Assembly (NCBI GenBank): GCA_006386115.1
Contig: VFIW01000104.1
Coordinates: forward strand, 84,807-148,806
DNA: 64,000 nucleotides
Source: Globisporangium splendens
Taxonomy: Eukaryota; Oomycota; Peronosporomycetes; Pythiales; Pythiaceae
Reading direction: 5' to 3'
The position numbers and the translations under genes are program-made. This document shows positions 53,840 to 63,573 of the stretch, piece after piece. The notes below the pieces were generated by a model, which did no database searches, was not told the DNA's origin, and worked only from the letters and a program-made list of their open reading frames with translations. Position 1 is the stretch's first letter. Every line of letters begins with the position of its first letter.

Positions 53840-55379
53840 TCACACTCGAGAGAGCTTTTTGTCAAACAACATGTTTTCCACCATCTGGTAGCGGGAGTCG
53901 AGCATTCTCTGATACGAAGGAATCACGAGCTGCGCGAGGTCTTCTCGTCGGCTCAGAAGCCGCGCGTCCGAGACCCCAGGCTTCGTGAGCATGCACATTT
54001 GCAGGGTACTCATGCCAGGGCACCCTGGCATCGGCGTAACCATGCCCCAGCCCCTTTCATACATGGGGACACTTCGTGTCTGTTGGGAGTCGACCAGCTC
54101 ACGCGGCCACTCGGCCGTGCCATCCCAGCAGACCACCATGCGGTCTTTGCTCATGAATCGCTTTGCGACAGCGCGGACAGGGACGTGGATCTCGTGGTCC
54201 GGATCGTCTTCAGACTGAATTACGAACGGCTTCTTCACGAGTAAGACGTCATTATCCTGAAGTATGAGCTGCAATAGAAAGGAAAAAAAAAAACTAGTGT
54301 CAGCTCGGAGCAAATAACGAATGGAGAATCCAGACACGTGACTTACCTCGCTTGAGTCTTGGCCGCTGTTCACTGCTTCGGACCTGGCAAATTGCCACGC
54401 CGTGTCGCAAACGTATGGAAAGTCAAACGGGGTCACTTTGGCATCGCGGAACTGCAAAGTCGCGATCTGGTCATCGTCATAAACGATCTGCGCGTCCTTG
54501 AACTCGGGAATTGGAGACGAAAGAAGGTCAATGTCGTCAAAGACGCTCTTCAATTCGGTGTAGATCGTGTCCAATTTGCCCGCCAATGCCTCGTAGAAGA
54601 TAATGTAATCCGAGCTGGTGAGCTCCGTCGACGTGGTTGTCGTCAAGTCTGACGTTCCAACTGCAGACGTCTAACCAAGTCGTAGATAGCAAGTGTTAGA
54701 CAGGGCATTAGTCCGACTAGGAAAATAAACAACAACGCAAGGCTATAGACACGGCACGTACCGTATCCTTCTGGCACTTGATTAGCTCTTTGCCCAACCG
54801 ATCAGCGAAAGTCAACTGCGATTTAAGCTGCTGCCTCAGCTCGCGGTTCTCCCGTTCTTGCTCGGTCTCTTCCGGAAGTCGTGGGGGAGACATCCGCAAC
54901 AGTTTGGCCGGCACGACCTCACTCGACGTCGGATCTCGCGACGGCGCGATCTTGGTTTGCATATCATCAAGCTGCTGCTGCAACTTGGTCGCCGTGATGC
55001 GCAGCGTCTCGATCTCTTCCTTGGGTCGGATCCGTCGCTTGAGCACTCGCGGCGTGCGACGCGCCGGTTCCAACGCCACAGCGATCGCTCGAGATGCGTC
55101 TGCAGAGGCTACTGGGGCTGCATTCGAGATGAACGACTCGAGATTAAGAGGGAGGTACGCACTGGACGCAGTGCTTTCGTCGGACGAGAGCACGAGGTCG
55201 TCGAGTTGGTCCATTTCCGCGAGAAACGCCGTGAGCGTGGCCTGCGCTGGGATGGACGAGCGGAGCGAGTTGCTCCGGCTGAGGCTGCTCTCATGCTGAG
55301 AACTGGGCTGCACGTCGAGCACGAGCGCCTCGACGAATGGGTCTCCAACTAGCATCTCGGACGAAGTGGCCATCGACAT
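53840..55379 (-). CDS. Coiled-coil/START-like protein, M96-type family, member 3
   Basis: Exons 55379-54762, 54670-54347 and 54268-53840 (introns 91 and 78 nt, phase 0) give 456 aa starting MSMATSSEMLVGDPF. It has an acidic/serine-rich N-terminus, then RRIRPKEEIETLRITATKLQQQLDDMQ and a Glu/Arg-rich coiled coil. START-like blocks are IFYEALAGKLDTIYTEL, QFRDAKVTPFDFPYV, VLLVKKPF, KRFMSKDRMVVCWDGT and WGMVTPMPG. The last intron is open in frame, so only paralogue comparison reveals it. It is divergent from the pseudogene at 55976. Confidence 0.75.
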
Positions 55380-55975
55380 AATCGGGATTTGCTGTTTTCT
55401 GGAGAACAATGCACTGAGGAACGCGAGAGATCAGGAAGTGGGAGCAGATGGTCGAGGTCGCATTTGCGATTGGGGAGCTGGAGCAATCGATATGCATTAT
55501 AAAAGTGTTTTTGAGATCGATAACTTAAGCTTATTGAATAAGAGACTCAGCAGTTATTACTTGTAAAGAGGTTGATTGTGAAAAGACCACTTTGGCGTAA
55601 ACACCGTTGCCATGATTAGACTTGCATAATCACTGTAAAACAAGGGGACAACGAACTCACCTCTTTATGATTGTTAAATCATGCGGTGGATCACAGTTTA
55701 GGTCCAAAACTCCTTTATATCGCGTACAAGCTGAAAGAACGAGGTTCTGCGCAGAAGCAAACACCAGACTCCACCTGACTGTTTTGCCATCGAGAGCCAC
55801 CGTTCTCTGTCGCTTCTCCTGCACTTGATCCCTTACGAAGAGCCATGTAGCTATCGGATCACTCACATGCTCGTCACCCGAACTTTGCCGGTGCTTTGAA
55901 CGAGGGTGCTGAGCCTAGGCAAGACCTAGGATACCTAGTAGGTACATACCCAGAACAACAGTCGAGTTTTGATTC
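55380..55975. other. Intergenic region upstream of member 3
   Basis: No gene. Segments near 55425-55448 and 55636-55660 recur almost unchanged near 56967-56990 and 57026-57050, so part of this promoter was duplicated beside member 5. Confidence 0.55.
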
Positions 55976-56850
55976 ATGGACTGCCCCAGTGGTCTCAACC
56001 CTCTGATGGATTGCTTGCTCCTCAGTCCCTCATCTGGCTTTGTCTCCAGTTCGCTCTCATTCGATCTTTTGGACGATCTCAGCATCCTCCATCACTTCTT
56101 GGCCGACTCGGACGTCGAGGAGACCAGCAAGCACCTAAGCCACGCATTTGGCCGAAACAAGAGCTGGACGCCTTGCGCCTCGCCTCGTTTGAGTTGCAGC
56201 GCCATCTCGACTTAATGCGAGCACCGGCAGCAGTAAGTCGAGATTACGTTGCAACTCAAACAGCAAACGAATTCGCGTCAGGAAACGGAAATTCAAAAGC
56301 TGTCGCCGCGGACTCGGAAAATCGTGATAGAATCAAAAGACCCAACAAGGTACAGTTGCCCTTCTTTTCTCTGCATTCCGCAGCTTTCCAGTTTATTTCA
56401 TTGCCACATGTTGTCTGAGAGATCTGACGTGGAATCCCTATGCGATTTTCTACAAACGCCGCACAATGAAGTTAGATGCGATCTCGGACTGATTTACAAT
56501 TTCGCAACACCAAAGTGCTCCAGTTTGAGTTCCAAGCGGTCAGCACAGCGGCAGGCAAAGTCTGAATCCGTGGAATGGGAGTGCGGCATGAGTGAGGTAC
56601 GTTGACGATCTCGATGATACTATTTTTTAAATCAGTGCTGTGGCATGCATTGTACTTTTGTTGTCTCGATTCCCACTTTTGTAGCTCTTCTGTCGTAATG
56701 ATAACGTGGTGCTTATAAAAACAATAAACTTTCTGATCAGCAAGAGGTTTTGTCAGCAAGGATTGCATCGTGGTGTGCTGGGAGCTCGGCGGAGTGGCCA
56801 CAAGAGCTCGTGGAGCTGAAGGGGAGCCAGAAGATGACTTTTGCATGCTA
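55976..56850 (+). pseudogene. Dead M96-type family member 4
   Basis: Begins with a normal-looking ATG (MDCPSGLNPLMDCLLLSPSSGF ... DDLSILHHFLADSDVEE, like member 5). It then shifts frame near 56140 into the basic/leucine segment (IWPKQELDALRLASFELQRHLDLMRA). The exon-2 part (about 56410-56596) keeps only VLQFEFQAVS and the SVEWECGMSEV end, with internal loss and stops. The exon-3 part (from about 56689) keeps LFCRNDNVVLIKT and VVCWELG-like pieces in broken frames. It is closest to member 5, of which it is probably a decayed tandem copy. Confidence 0.75.
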
Positions 56851-57324
56851 CCATTGGGGAATCGATCTCCAAGCAGCGTAGGCGACGCGGGAACTGAGGA
56901 CACAGTTGCGGCGGCGGCAGCTGCTGCTGTAATGGGATTTGAGAATGCGAATTTGACTCGGAGAACAGAGAGATCAGGAAGTGGAAGCAGAGACGACGAT
57001 TACAAAGCACCATCTATTGACCGAGCATAATCACTGAAAAGACAAGTGGTAACGCAAAACCTCTTTAAATCCTAAACAGGATACCACTTTAGTCAAATCA
57101 CCCCTTTTATCTCAAGTGTCACCTAGAATAAGGAGGCTCCAGATCCCAGCAGATTGCTCTCCCATCTCAATGACCAGAAAATCATCACCATCTCTTTCCT
57201 CCTGTACGTGTCACACATCACTCTGCTTCCTTCCTTCCCGCGTGGTCGTCAACTGAACGTTCGCCAGTGCTTTCAACAACGGCTGCGAGCCTCGAAGGAC
57301 TCAACTCACATCGAGTCTTGCGTC
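56851..57324. other. Intergenic region upstream of member 5
   Basis: Contains a displaced duplicate of part of the member-3 promoter (56967-57060). No gene. Confidence 0.5.
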
Positions 57325-58884
57325 ATGTCCGAATTTGAGCCTTTGCGCCACCACGACCTGCTCGATTGCGCGTCCTCAGCCCCCTCGCCCGGGTTTCCCC
57401 GCAGCTCGCTCTCCTCGGATTATTGCGACGACTTGAGCGCGCTCGACCACTTCTTGGCAGGCACCAACGTCGACGACTGCAGACCTGTCCTGGATCAAGA
57501 GCAGTTTGTTCATGCAGCCGCACCGTCTCATTCTGGCAGTGGGGTCAATTTCCCTCCAATCGAAATCGCCAGAGCTGCGCAACGACACAGACGAGCGATC
57601 GCGCTCGCGTTGAGACCTCGGTTGCCCAAGACGAAGAAGAAAGCACCCAAGCGCCGCATCCGTCCGAAAGATCAGCTGGACACGCTGCGCGTCACGGTGC
57701 TGGATTTGCAACGCAACCTCGATGTGCTCCGTGCGTCGGCGGCAGCGAAGGAATCCGCGTCGCGAAAGGAAAAGTCGGAAACCAAATCCATGAACTTGGA
57801 AAAGCGGGACAAATTGAACAGGTCCAAAGAGGTAAATGTTCATCTTCGAAAGATGCTGCAAGTGCATCTGAGGTTCACTCATCGACTGGCCGACGAGTTG
57901 AGGAGAAGCGACAGTGCTCGACTGGTGCGTGTTTTTCCTTATCCATGAGTGTTGCTCTGGGATGCTGTGCGCTACCCGTACTGACCTTCACAGCGCCATA
58001 TCTCTTTCTCTATGTAGCTTCCCGGTTTACTCGATTGCCACAGTTTGCCTAAGAAATCTGACACGGAATCCATGATCAACAACGCCGATTGGGAGTTTTT
58101 TTACGAAGCACTCAACGGGACACTAGATGCGACTTTTGCGCAAACGGAAGGTGTATTTGCCGGCCACAATTTGTTCAAAACAATGAGGGATTTCAATGAC
58201 GCGCAAGTTATTCTCGATGGCGAACAACAAACGAATCTTCAAGTGCGCAGCGTCAAACTGCTACCGTTCGAGTTCCAAGCGGTTAGTGATGCGGTGTGGC
58301 GATTAGTGCGGACAGAATCCGTGGAATGGGAGCACGGGGTGAGTGAGGTACGCAAATTACGACTGGCACTTGTTTCGTTTAATGTTGCAATGCTCTGACG
58401 ACACACTGTTGGTGTTGGCATCACTTTGTAGCTCTTCTTTCGCAACGATAATGTAGTGCTCATGAAAAAAACCATCACACTCAGCCTAGGTGAAGGAAGC
58501 GACGAGGATGAAGACCGTTGCTTGCAAGCCGCTGTGCGTGCGGTCAGTAAACGCTATTTCGCCAGCAAAGATCGCATTGTAGTGTGCTGGGAGGGCTCAG
58601 CAGAGTGGCCTCAAGACTCTGTGGAGCTAAATGGGTGCCAGAGTGTGCCTATGCGTGAGAAAGTCTGGATTGTGATTCAACGCGTGCCCGGGAATCCGGG
58701 GATGAGTGTGATGCAATCGTGTATGCTGGCAAAGCTAGGAGCCTCCATCGAGGACACGTTGAAGCCAGATCGCCCCAACCAACTCGAGAGAATCCTGGAG
58801 CTAGCCATCCCGTCGTACCAGCGAGTTTTCGATGTGCGTTATCAGACCGTCGAAAACATGCTCTTTGACTCAAAAGCCAAGTGA
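57325..58884 (+). CDS. Coiled-coil/START-like protein, M96-type family, member 5
   Basis: Exons 57325-57924, 58018-58347 and 58432-58884 (introns 93 and 84 nt, phase 0) give 460 aa. The N-terminal acidic region (DDLSALDHFLAGTNVDD) is followed by a basic segment KTKKKAPKRRIRPKDQLDTLRVTVLDLQRNLDVLRA and coiled coil. The START-like part has WEFFYEALNGTLDATFAQ, QVRSVKLLPFEFQAV, NDNVVLMKKT, KRYFASKDRIVVCWEGS and WIVIQRVPG. The only member of the cluster intact on the plus strand. Confidence 0.78.
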
Positions 58885-59104
58885 AAGCGAGTGTTTTCTT
58901 TTAGAATTCCTGTGTGCAGTTTCAATTTACGAACAGGCTTTGTATTTGTCCCTGGTGGGAACACCGTGCAGCACAATAACACACACATCTTTCCATCTCA
59001 TGATCGCGAAGAGATACATAGGATACCTGTGTTACTAGATGAAAAATTCGAACAAATGAACTGTCGAAACGGAGTTTATAGTGGCAAGTAAAGTGTGATG
59101 AATG
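58885..59104. other. Short intergenic stretch before copia remnant
   Basis: No gene seen. Confidence 0.5.
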
Positions 59105-59370
59105 TGTTGGTTCTGAGTCAAATTGGAAAGTGATTTTATTGATGGTTATGCACAGTCAGTCTGCTCCTCTCGTGCACTGTGAGAGCCTCCTCTGGGGCTT
59201 CTCTTGCAGAGTGTAATGAGTCCTCTGAGGGTGCCCTCACCTGAGCAAATGACTTGGTCTCGATATGTAAAAGTGCAACTTACCCAAATACTTGACTTGT
59301 GTATCGGGAACTGCAAACTCGTTCCGCACTGGCAAAAGATGCACACAAAGAAGTGCAACTCCGTTCAACA
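59105..59370 (-). repeat. 3' LTR of a Ty1/copia element
   Basis: 266 bp on the minus strand, beginning TGTTGAACGG and ending AACCAACA (TGTTG...CAACA termini). It is preceded on that strand by a purine-rich GCGAGTGGGAG that fits a polypurine tract. It contains an AATAAA-type signal and a full Inr-FPR match. It lies about 40 nt downstream of the pol stop codon. Confidence 0.8.
59118..59133 (-). promoter_or_regulatory. Inr-FPR core promoter match inside copia LTR
   Basis: On the minus strand TCACTTTCCAATTTGA matches TCAYTYYNCAWTTT exactly. The retroelement apparently carries the same core promoter as its host's genes. Confidence 0.6.
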
Positions 59371-59409
59371 CTCCCACTCGCTTCTTCATGTTTGCAGCGC
59401 TCTCGTTTG

Positions 59410-60527
59410 TCAATTCGCGGACTGTTTTCCCAGGTCTTGAATGCCGCACGCCAAACGCAGGAACTCGAAACGCTTTGTCGGCAACGCTTTTGTCAGGATG
59501 TCGGCCAGTTGCCTTTCAGTCTCGACGTAGCGCACGTCGATGTGCTGTGCTTTCACTTTCTCCCGGACAAAATGATAACGAATGTCGATATGTTTCGCAC
59601 GTCTCTGGTAGCCCATGTTCTTCGTCAATGCAATCGCACCCTGGTTGTCTTCAAATAACGTGGTCGGCTTGTCCTGCATTGCTTGGAGATCAGCGAGCAG
59701 TGCTCGAGTCCACATGATCTCCTGCGCGCAGAGACTCGCTGCCATGTATTCCGCTTCAGAAGAACTCAGCGCTACGGATTTCTGTGCCTTGCTTTTATAC
59801 ACTACTGGGCCACCGTTGACAATCAGGATCACGCCGGATATCGAGCGGCGATCGTCGGCGTTCGAAGCCCAGCCCGCGTCGCTATACGCTGTCAATCTTG
59901 ATTTGTCTTTGCCTCCGGAATACTTGATACCATACTCACGAGTGGTCGAGAGGTACCGCAGCACCCTGATCGCTGCTCTCCAATGCGCCTCGCCTGGATC
60001 TTCAACGTAGCGACTGAGGTGCCCGACCGCAAAAGATATGTCTGGCCTGGTGCAAATCGACACGTAAAGCAGACATCCGATCAGCGATCGGTACGGTTTG
60101 TTTCTCATCATGCCTCTCTCTTTCTCGTTGTTCGGGCAGTCTTGCATCGACGTCTTGGCACTGGCGATGCATGGGTTCTCAACAGCTTTGGCGCTCTCCT
60201 GATTGAATCGTTCAGTGATGTCTCGAATGTACTGAGTTTGCTTGACTGTGGTCGTGCGACTTGCTTGGTTCTGGCTGATTTACATCCCGAGCACGTACTT
60301 GGCAGCACCGAGCTCCTTCAGTTGGAAGTGTTCCTCAATTGCAATTTGATTTTCTCCACTGTCGCTGGGTCCCTTGCCGCGATGAGCATGTCATCGACAT
60401 ACAAACACAAGTACACCACATTTGCGTCACGCTTCAGCACGTAGATACACGGGTCGACGTCAGATGCTGTAAAGCCCATCGCGTCAAGCACACGGTGGAT
60501 TGTCTGATTCCACTCGTAGGAGGCTTG
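59410..60527 (-). pseudogene. Ty1/copia pol, 3' half (RT end and RNase H)
   Basis: On the minus strand from 60527: YEWNQTIHRVLDAMGF, DPCIYVL, then the catalytic CLYVDDMLIAA of copia reverse transcriptase. A frameshift follows near 60360 and a TAA stop near 60280. Then an open frame 60147-59410 has NKPYRSLIGCLLYVS, TRPDISFAVGHLSRY, SDAGWASNADDRRSISG, SSSEAEYMA, EDNQGAIALTKN, KHIDIRYHFVRE and QLADILTKALP. Gag, protease and integrase are missing. The fragment ends at 60527 where a gypsy LTR starts. Confidence 0.88.
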
Positions 60528-61136
60528 TGTAAGAGGCTATCCGAGACAGCCTCTAACACGGCACGCACGCTTGCGCTTGAAGAGGAAGACTTGAGGGGAA
60601 CTTGGCAAAAATGCAACTGAATTGAAATGAGCTTATGGTTCCTGACACTACATGTAAAGCACCACTAGGGCTCCTAGAGGTTTTATAACTAAAACCTAAA
60701 CATGCACAATAAAACCTATGAATCTGATATATAAAACCTTGGGTACACTGAGGTTGAACCTACGGGATCTCCTGGAAACTTGAACTTGAAGTCCCGTGGA
60801 AAATTCCCTGCGGAGTGATTGGCTCGCACCACTCACTTTAGGTGGCAGAGACACGTCGGTCTCATCACCAGTGCAGTTTCCCAAGTAGGAACCATCACTC
60901 ACGTGTCTAGAGTACTGTTATGCGTAATCACGCCGAATCTCAATGATTGCGAGCGACCAACACTCAACTCAGACACAGATTGCTCTGACGTCAGACGATG
61001 ACGTCACTTGTGCATGTGGGGATCACTTTTATGTGTTTCACCCAATATCTTCGCACCCACAATGCACTTCCACAAGGTGGTGTGTGACACACACAAAGAG
61101 CCACCTTGCATGTAATGGCAGCCTTAGCCCATTACA
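60528..61136 (-). repeat. Gypsy LTR in minus orientation
   Basis: 609 bp whose reverse complement begins TGTAATGGG and ends CTCTTACA. It aligns with the plus-strand LTR at 61683-62337 over most of its length, including the AGTGATGGTTCCTACTTGGG block, but with clear divergence and indels. The adjoining 61137-61152 reads as a polypurine tract on the minus strand, so this is the 3' LTR of a minus-strand element. It abuts the broken copia pol with no visible target-site duplication. Confidence 0.78.
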
Positions 61137-61152
61137 TCATCCCTCCCTTAAA
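61137..61152 (-). other. Polypurine tract next to the minus-strand LTR
   Basis: On the minus strand TTTAAGGGAGGGATGA lies directly before the LTR's TGTAATGGG, as expected for the primer of plus-strand DNA synthesis. It establishes that 61153 onward is the internal 3' end of the minus-strand element. Confidence 0.65.
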
Positions 61153-61195
61153 GTTCCATCACGGACTTTACTTCTTTCGGAAGAGGCACCCGCTC

Positions 61196-61209
61196 TCACT
61201 TTCCAATTG
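61196..61209 (+). promoter_or_regulatory. Inr-FPR-like site just before antisense ORF
   Basis: TCACTTTCCAATTG matches the oomycete core promoter at 13 of 14 positions and ends 3 nt before the ATG at 61213. Confidence 0.5.
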
Positions 61210-61212
61210 ACC

Positions 61213-61701
61213 ATGAAGCGACCAAGCGACCAAGTGAAGCGCGAAGAACGGCCCGAGCCAAAGCGGCAGCGGACGACTCCCGGCTTGTACGACATCTCCG
61301 CTATTCGCAAGAAGCGTGGAGGACGTCGGTTCTACAAGGAGTTGTTCTTCCTCTGGCGCAAGATGTCCGGCAGCGACGATCCTGGCCAGTCCAGCACAGC
61401 GAAGCTTGAGTCGTGGAAGACGTTTGTCCGACTCGAGAACGAGAATCTTGTCGAGCGTTTGCTAGGGAACCTAGGAGGCACGCTCGAGAACGACCATAAA
61501 GAGATTGGCTCTCGTCGTTCTAGTGCTCGTGAGAGCACTACAAGCTCTGTTCGTAACTGTGAACCACGTCGGGAACATCAGACTGAAGAGTCTCTCGAGG
61601 TTCCCACGTGTCCGAGTCCGGCGGATAGCCAAGCCACCGTACTCTGTAGAAGCGTTGACGGTTCAACGACTTCTCTCCTCGATGTAATGGGCTATACCTA
61701 G
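61213..61701 (+). CDS. Antisense ORF between gypsy 3' LTR and internal region, unknown function
   Basis: 162-aa open frame starting MKRPSDQVKREERPEPKRQR, a basic stretch like a nuclear localisation signal, then RKKRGGRRFYKELFFLWRKM and a Ser/Glu-rich tail. It runs opposite to the minus-strand gypsy element in whose 3' internal end it lies. Its last codons fall inside the following LTR (from 61683), so it is probably truncated there. No family recognised. It could be an accessory antisense gene of the retroelement or a captured host fragment. Confidence 0.45.
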   Translation: MKRPSDQVKREERPEPKRQRTTPGLYDISAIRKKRGGRRFYKELFFLWRKMSGSDDPGQSSTAKLESWKTFVRLENENLVERLLGNLGGTLENDHKEIGSRRSSARESTTSSVRNCEPRREHQTEESLEVPTCPSPADSQATVLCRSVDGSTTSLLDVMGYT

Positions 61702-62337
61702 CCATTACATGAAGGTGGATCTGTTCCCAGATCTAGTGTGCCACACACCACCTTCAGTGTGCATTGTGGAGAGACAATTAACAAAGGGATTACAGTACGA
61801 CAGTCCCCACATGCACATGTGACGTCATCCCATGACGTCACGAGCGCTCCCTGTGCTGATCAGTGCAGAATGTTGTTCACATGTACTAATCAGTACAGAG
61901 TGATGACATCCATGTACTAATCAAGTACTGAGTGATGGTTCCTACTTGGGAAACTGCACTGGTGATGAGATCAACGTGTCTCTGCCACCTAAAGTGAGTG
62001 GCTGTAGCCAATCACTTTGCAGGGAATTTTCCACGGGACTTCAAGTTCAAGCTTCTCGAAGATCTCGTGGGTTCAACCTCAGTGTACCCAAGGTTTTATA
62101 TATCATATTCATAGGTTTTATTGTGTATGTTTAGGTTTTAGTTGTAAAACCTCTAGGAGCCCTTGGGGTTCATTTACAAGTAGCGACAGGAACCATAAGC
62201 ATTTTTAATTCTGTTGCAATTTTACCCTCAAGTACTCAAGTCGTCTTCTCTCCCTCCAAGTCGGGAGATCGCTTCCTCAAGTCGCACAAGCGTGTGTGCC
62301 GCGTTTCGGGGATTGGTGTGAACAGCACCCCATTACA
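61683..62337 (+). repeat. 5' LTR of a Ty3/gypsy element
   Basis: 655 bp starting TGTAATGGG and ending CCCATTACA, a perfect 9-bp terminal inverted repeat with TG...CA ends. It is followed by CCTGGTAGCACTTCGAGCGG as candidate primer-binding site and, after a short leader, by gag. The matching 3' LTR lies beyond the window. Confidence 0.88.
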
Positions 62338-62441
62338 CCTGGTAGCACTTCGAGCGGTCCTTCCAACGACCAAGCCAAGAAAGGTTTGACGAAGCGGCTT
62401 TGAGCACTTCGCGCATTCCTGTCCAAGACCTACTTCCGTCT

Positions 62442-63572
62442 ATGTCTGAGAACATGGAAGGAGTAGATGCGCCACTCGGTCCAGCAGTACCGGAAACTGT
62501 CGAGTTGACGAATGAGTATTTTCCTCATTTGTCTTCTTATGAGTGGTCGGCGCTGGAGCGGATGCGAAACGTCATCGGGGAGGCTGCTGTAATCAGCCTG
62601 CTACGATCGGCGTCTCCTGAAGGCCAGAAGAACGCCGCGGTCAGTTTCATGCACCACGAGATTATTGAATCTCGAAAGCAGGTCGCAACCCCTGTTTCGT
62701 CCTTCAGGACGGTGCCGCTGAAGCTGGATGTCTCTCCGTATCGTGGCGGAGAGAACGAACCTCTTTCGAGATGGTTCGTCGAGTTGGATGCAGCTATCAC
62801 TGCAAGACAACTGCGAGACCCAATGCAGCGAGTGTTGTTCGCGATGTCCAACCTTGCGGGTCGTGCAAAGAGCTGGGCTTATGGGAAGCGTTTGTCGGAT
62901 CCAAACTGCTTCTACAGCTACGAAGACTTCAAGGCGGAGCTCAAGGCAGCGTTTGAACCACCGCAGAGTGAGTTCCGTGCGCGTGCCGAGTTCCTCAAGC
63001 TTCGCCAAGGCCGTTTCGATCTGCACTCGTATGCACAACGAGCGCGCTTCCTGGTCTCAAGCATCGTGGACGAGCCGATTGACGTTCCAGCGCAAGTCGT
63101 GACGTTCATGACTGGTCTGAACGACGGGCCAATCCGGAACCAATTGTTCCGTGAGTATCCCAAGACGCTGGACGAAGCCATCAGCCGCGCGATGCAAGAA
63201 GAGTTCAGCATCAAGCAAGCCAAGTTCCAAGGGTTTCCGTCAAGGCCACCAAGACAAGCGAATGTCGCGCACGATGGCCCAGAGCCGATGGACATCTCGT
63301 ACATTTCCACGCCTGGAAATGAGCGTCCTCGCAACGATGGAAAATGTTTCCGTTGTGGGAAGTCGGGTCACTTCGCTCGGAACTGCAAGATGTCTTTGCC
63401 TGACCGGCAAACGACACAGGGTTCGCGCTCGAACAACTACGGTCGCGGCCGTGGGTTCGATCGTTCCCAACGTTCAAAAACGGGAACGACCAGTAGGGGC
63501 GGGGCCTCCTACTGGGCTCGAAAAGAGGACTGTGTTTGTGGATACACAGGACTCTGGCCCCAATGTGCATGA
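62442..63572 (+). CDS. gag: Ty3/gypsy Gag
   Basis: 376 aa from the first in-frame ATG (62442). It has a retrotransposon-gag capsid region (PYRGGENEPLSRWFVELDAAI, FAMSNLAGRAKSWAYG, LKAAFEPPQSEFRARAEFLKLRQG, YAQRARFLVSSI and FMTGLNDGPIRNQLF), then a zinc knuckle CFRCGKSGHFARNC (CX2CX4HX4C) and an Arg/Gly-rich tail. No stop or frameshift interrupts it, so the element may be intact. It packages the element's RNA into virus-like particles. Confidence 0.92.
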   Translation: MSENMEGVDAPLGPAVPETVELTNEYFPHLSSYEWSALERMRNVIGEAAVISLLRSASPEGQKNAAVSFMHHEIIESRKQVATPVSSFRTVPLKLDVSPYRGGENEPLSRWFVELDAAITARQLRDPMQRVLFAMSNLAGRAKSWAYGKRLSDPNCFYSYEDFKAELKAAFEPPQSEFRARAEFLKLRQGRFDLHSYAQRARFLVSSIVDEPIDVPAQVVTFMTGLNDGPIRNQLFREYPKTLDEAISRAMQEEFSIKQAKFQGFPSRPPRQANVAHDGPEPMDISYISTPGNERPRNDGKCFRCGKSGHFARNCKMSLPDRQTTQGSRSNNYGRGRGFDRSQRSKTGTTSRGGASYWARKEDCVCGYTGLWPQCA

Positions 63573-63573
63573 T

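Noticed and set aside
60528..61136. Solo LTR formed by recombination
   Set aside because: A polypurine tract and internal sequence adjoin it at 61137, and no target-site duplication flanks it; a truncated element fits better.
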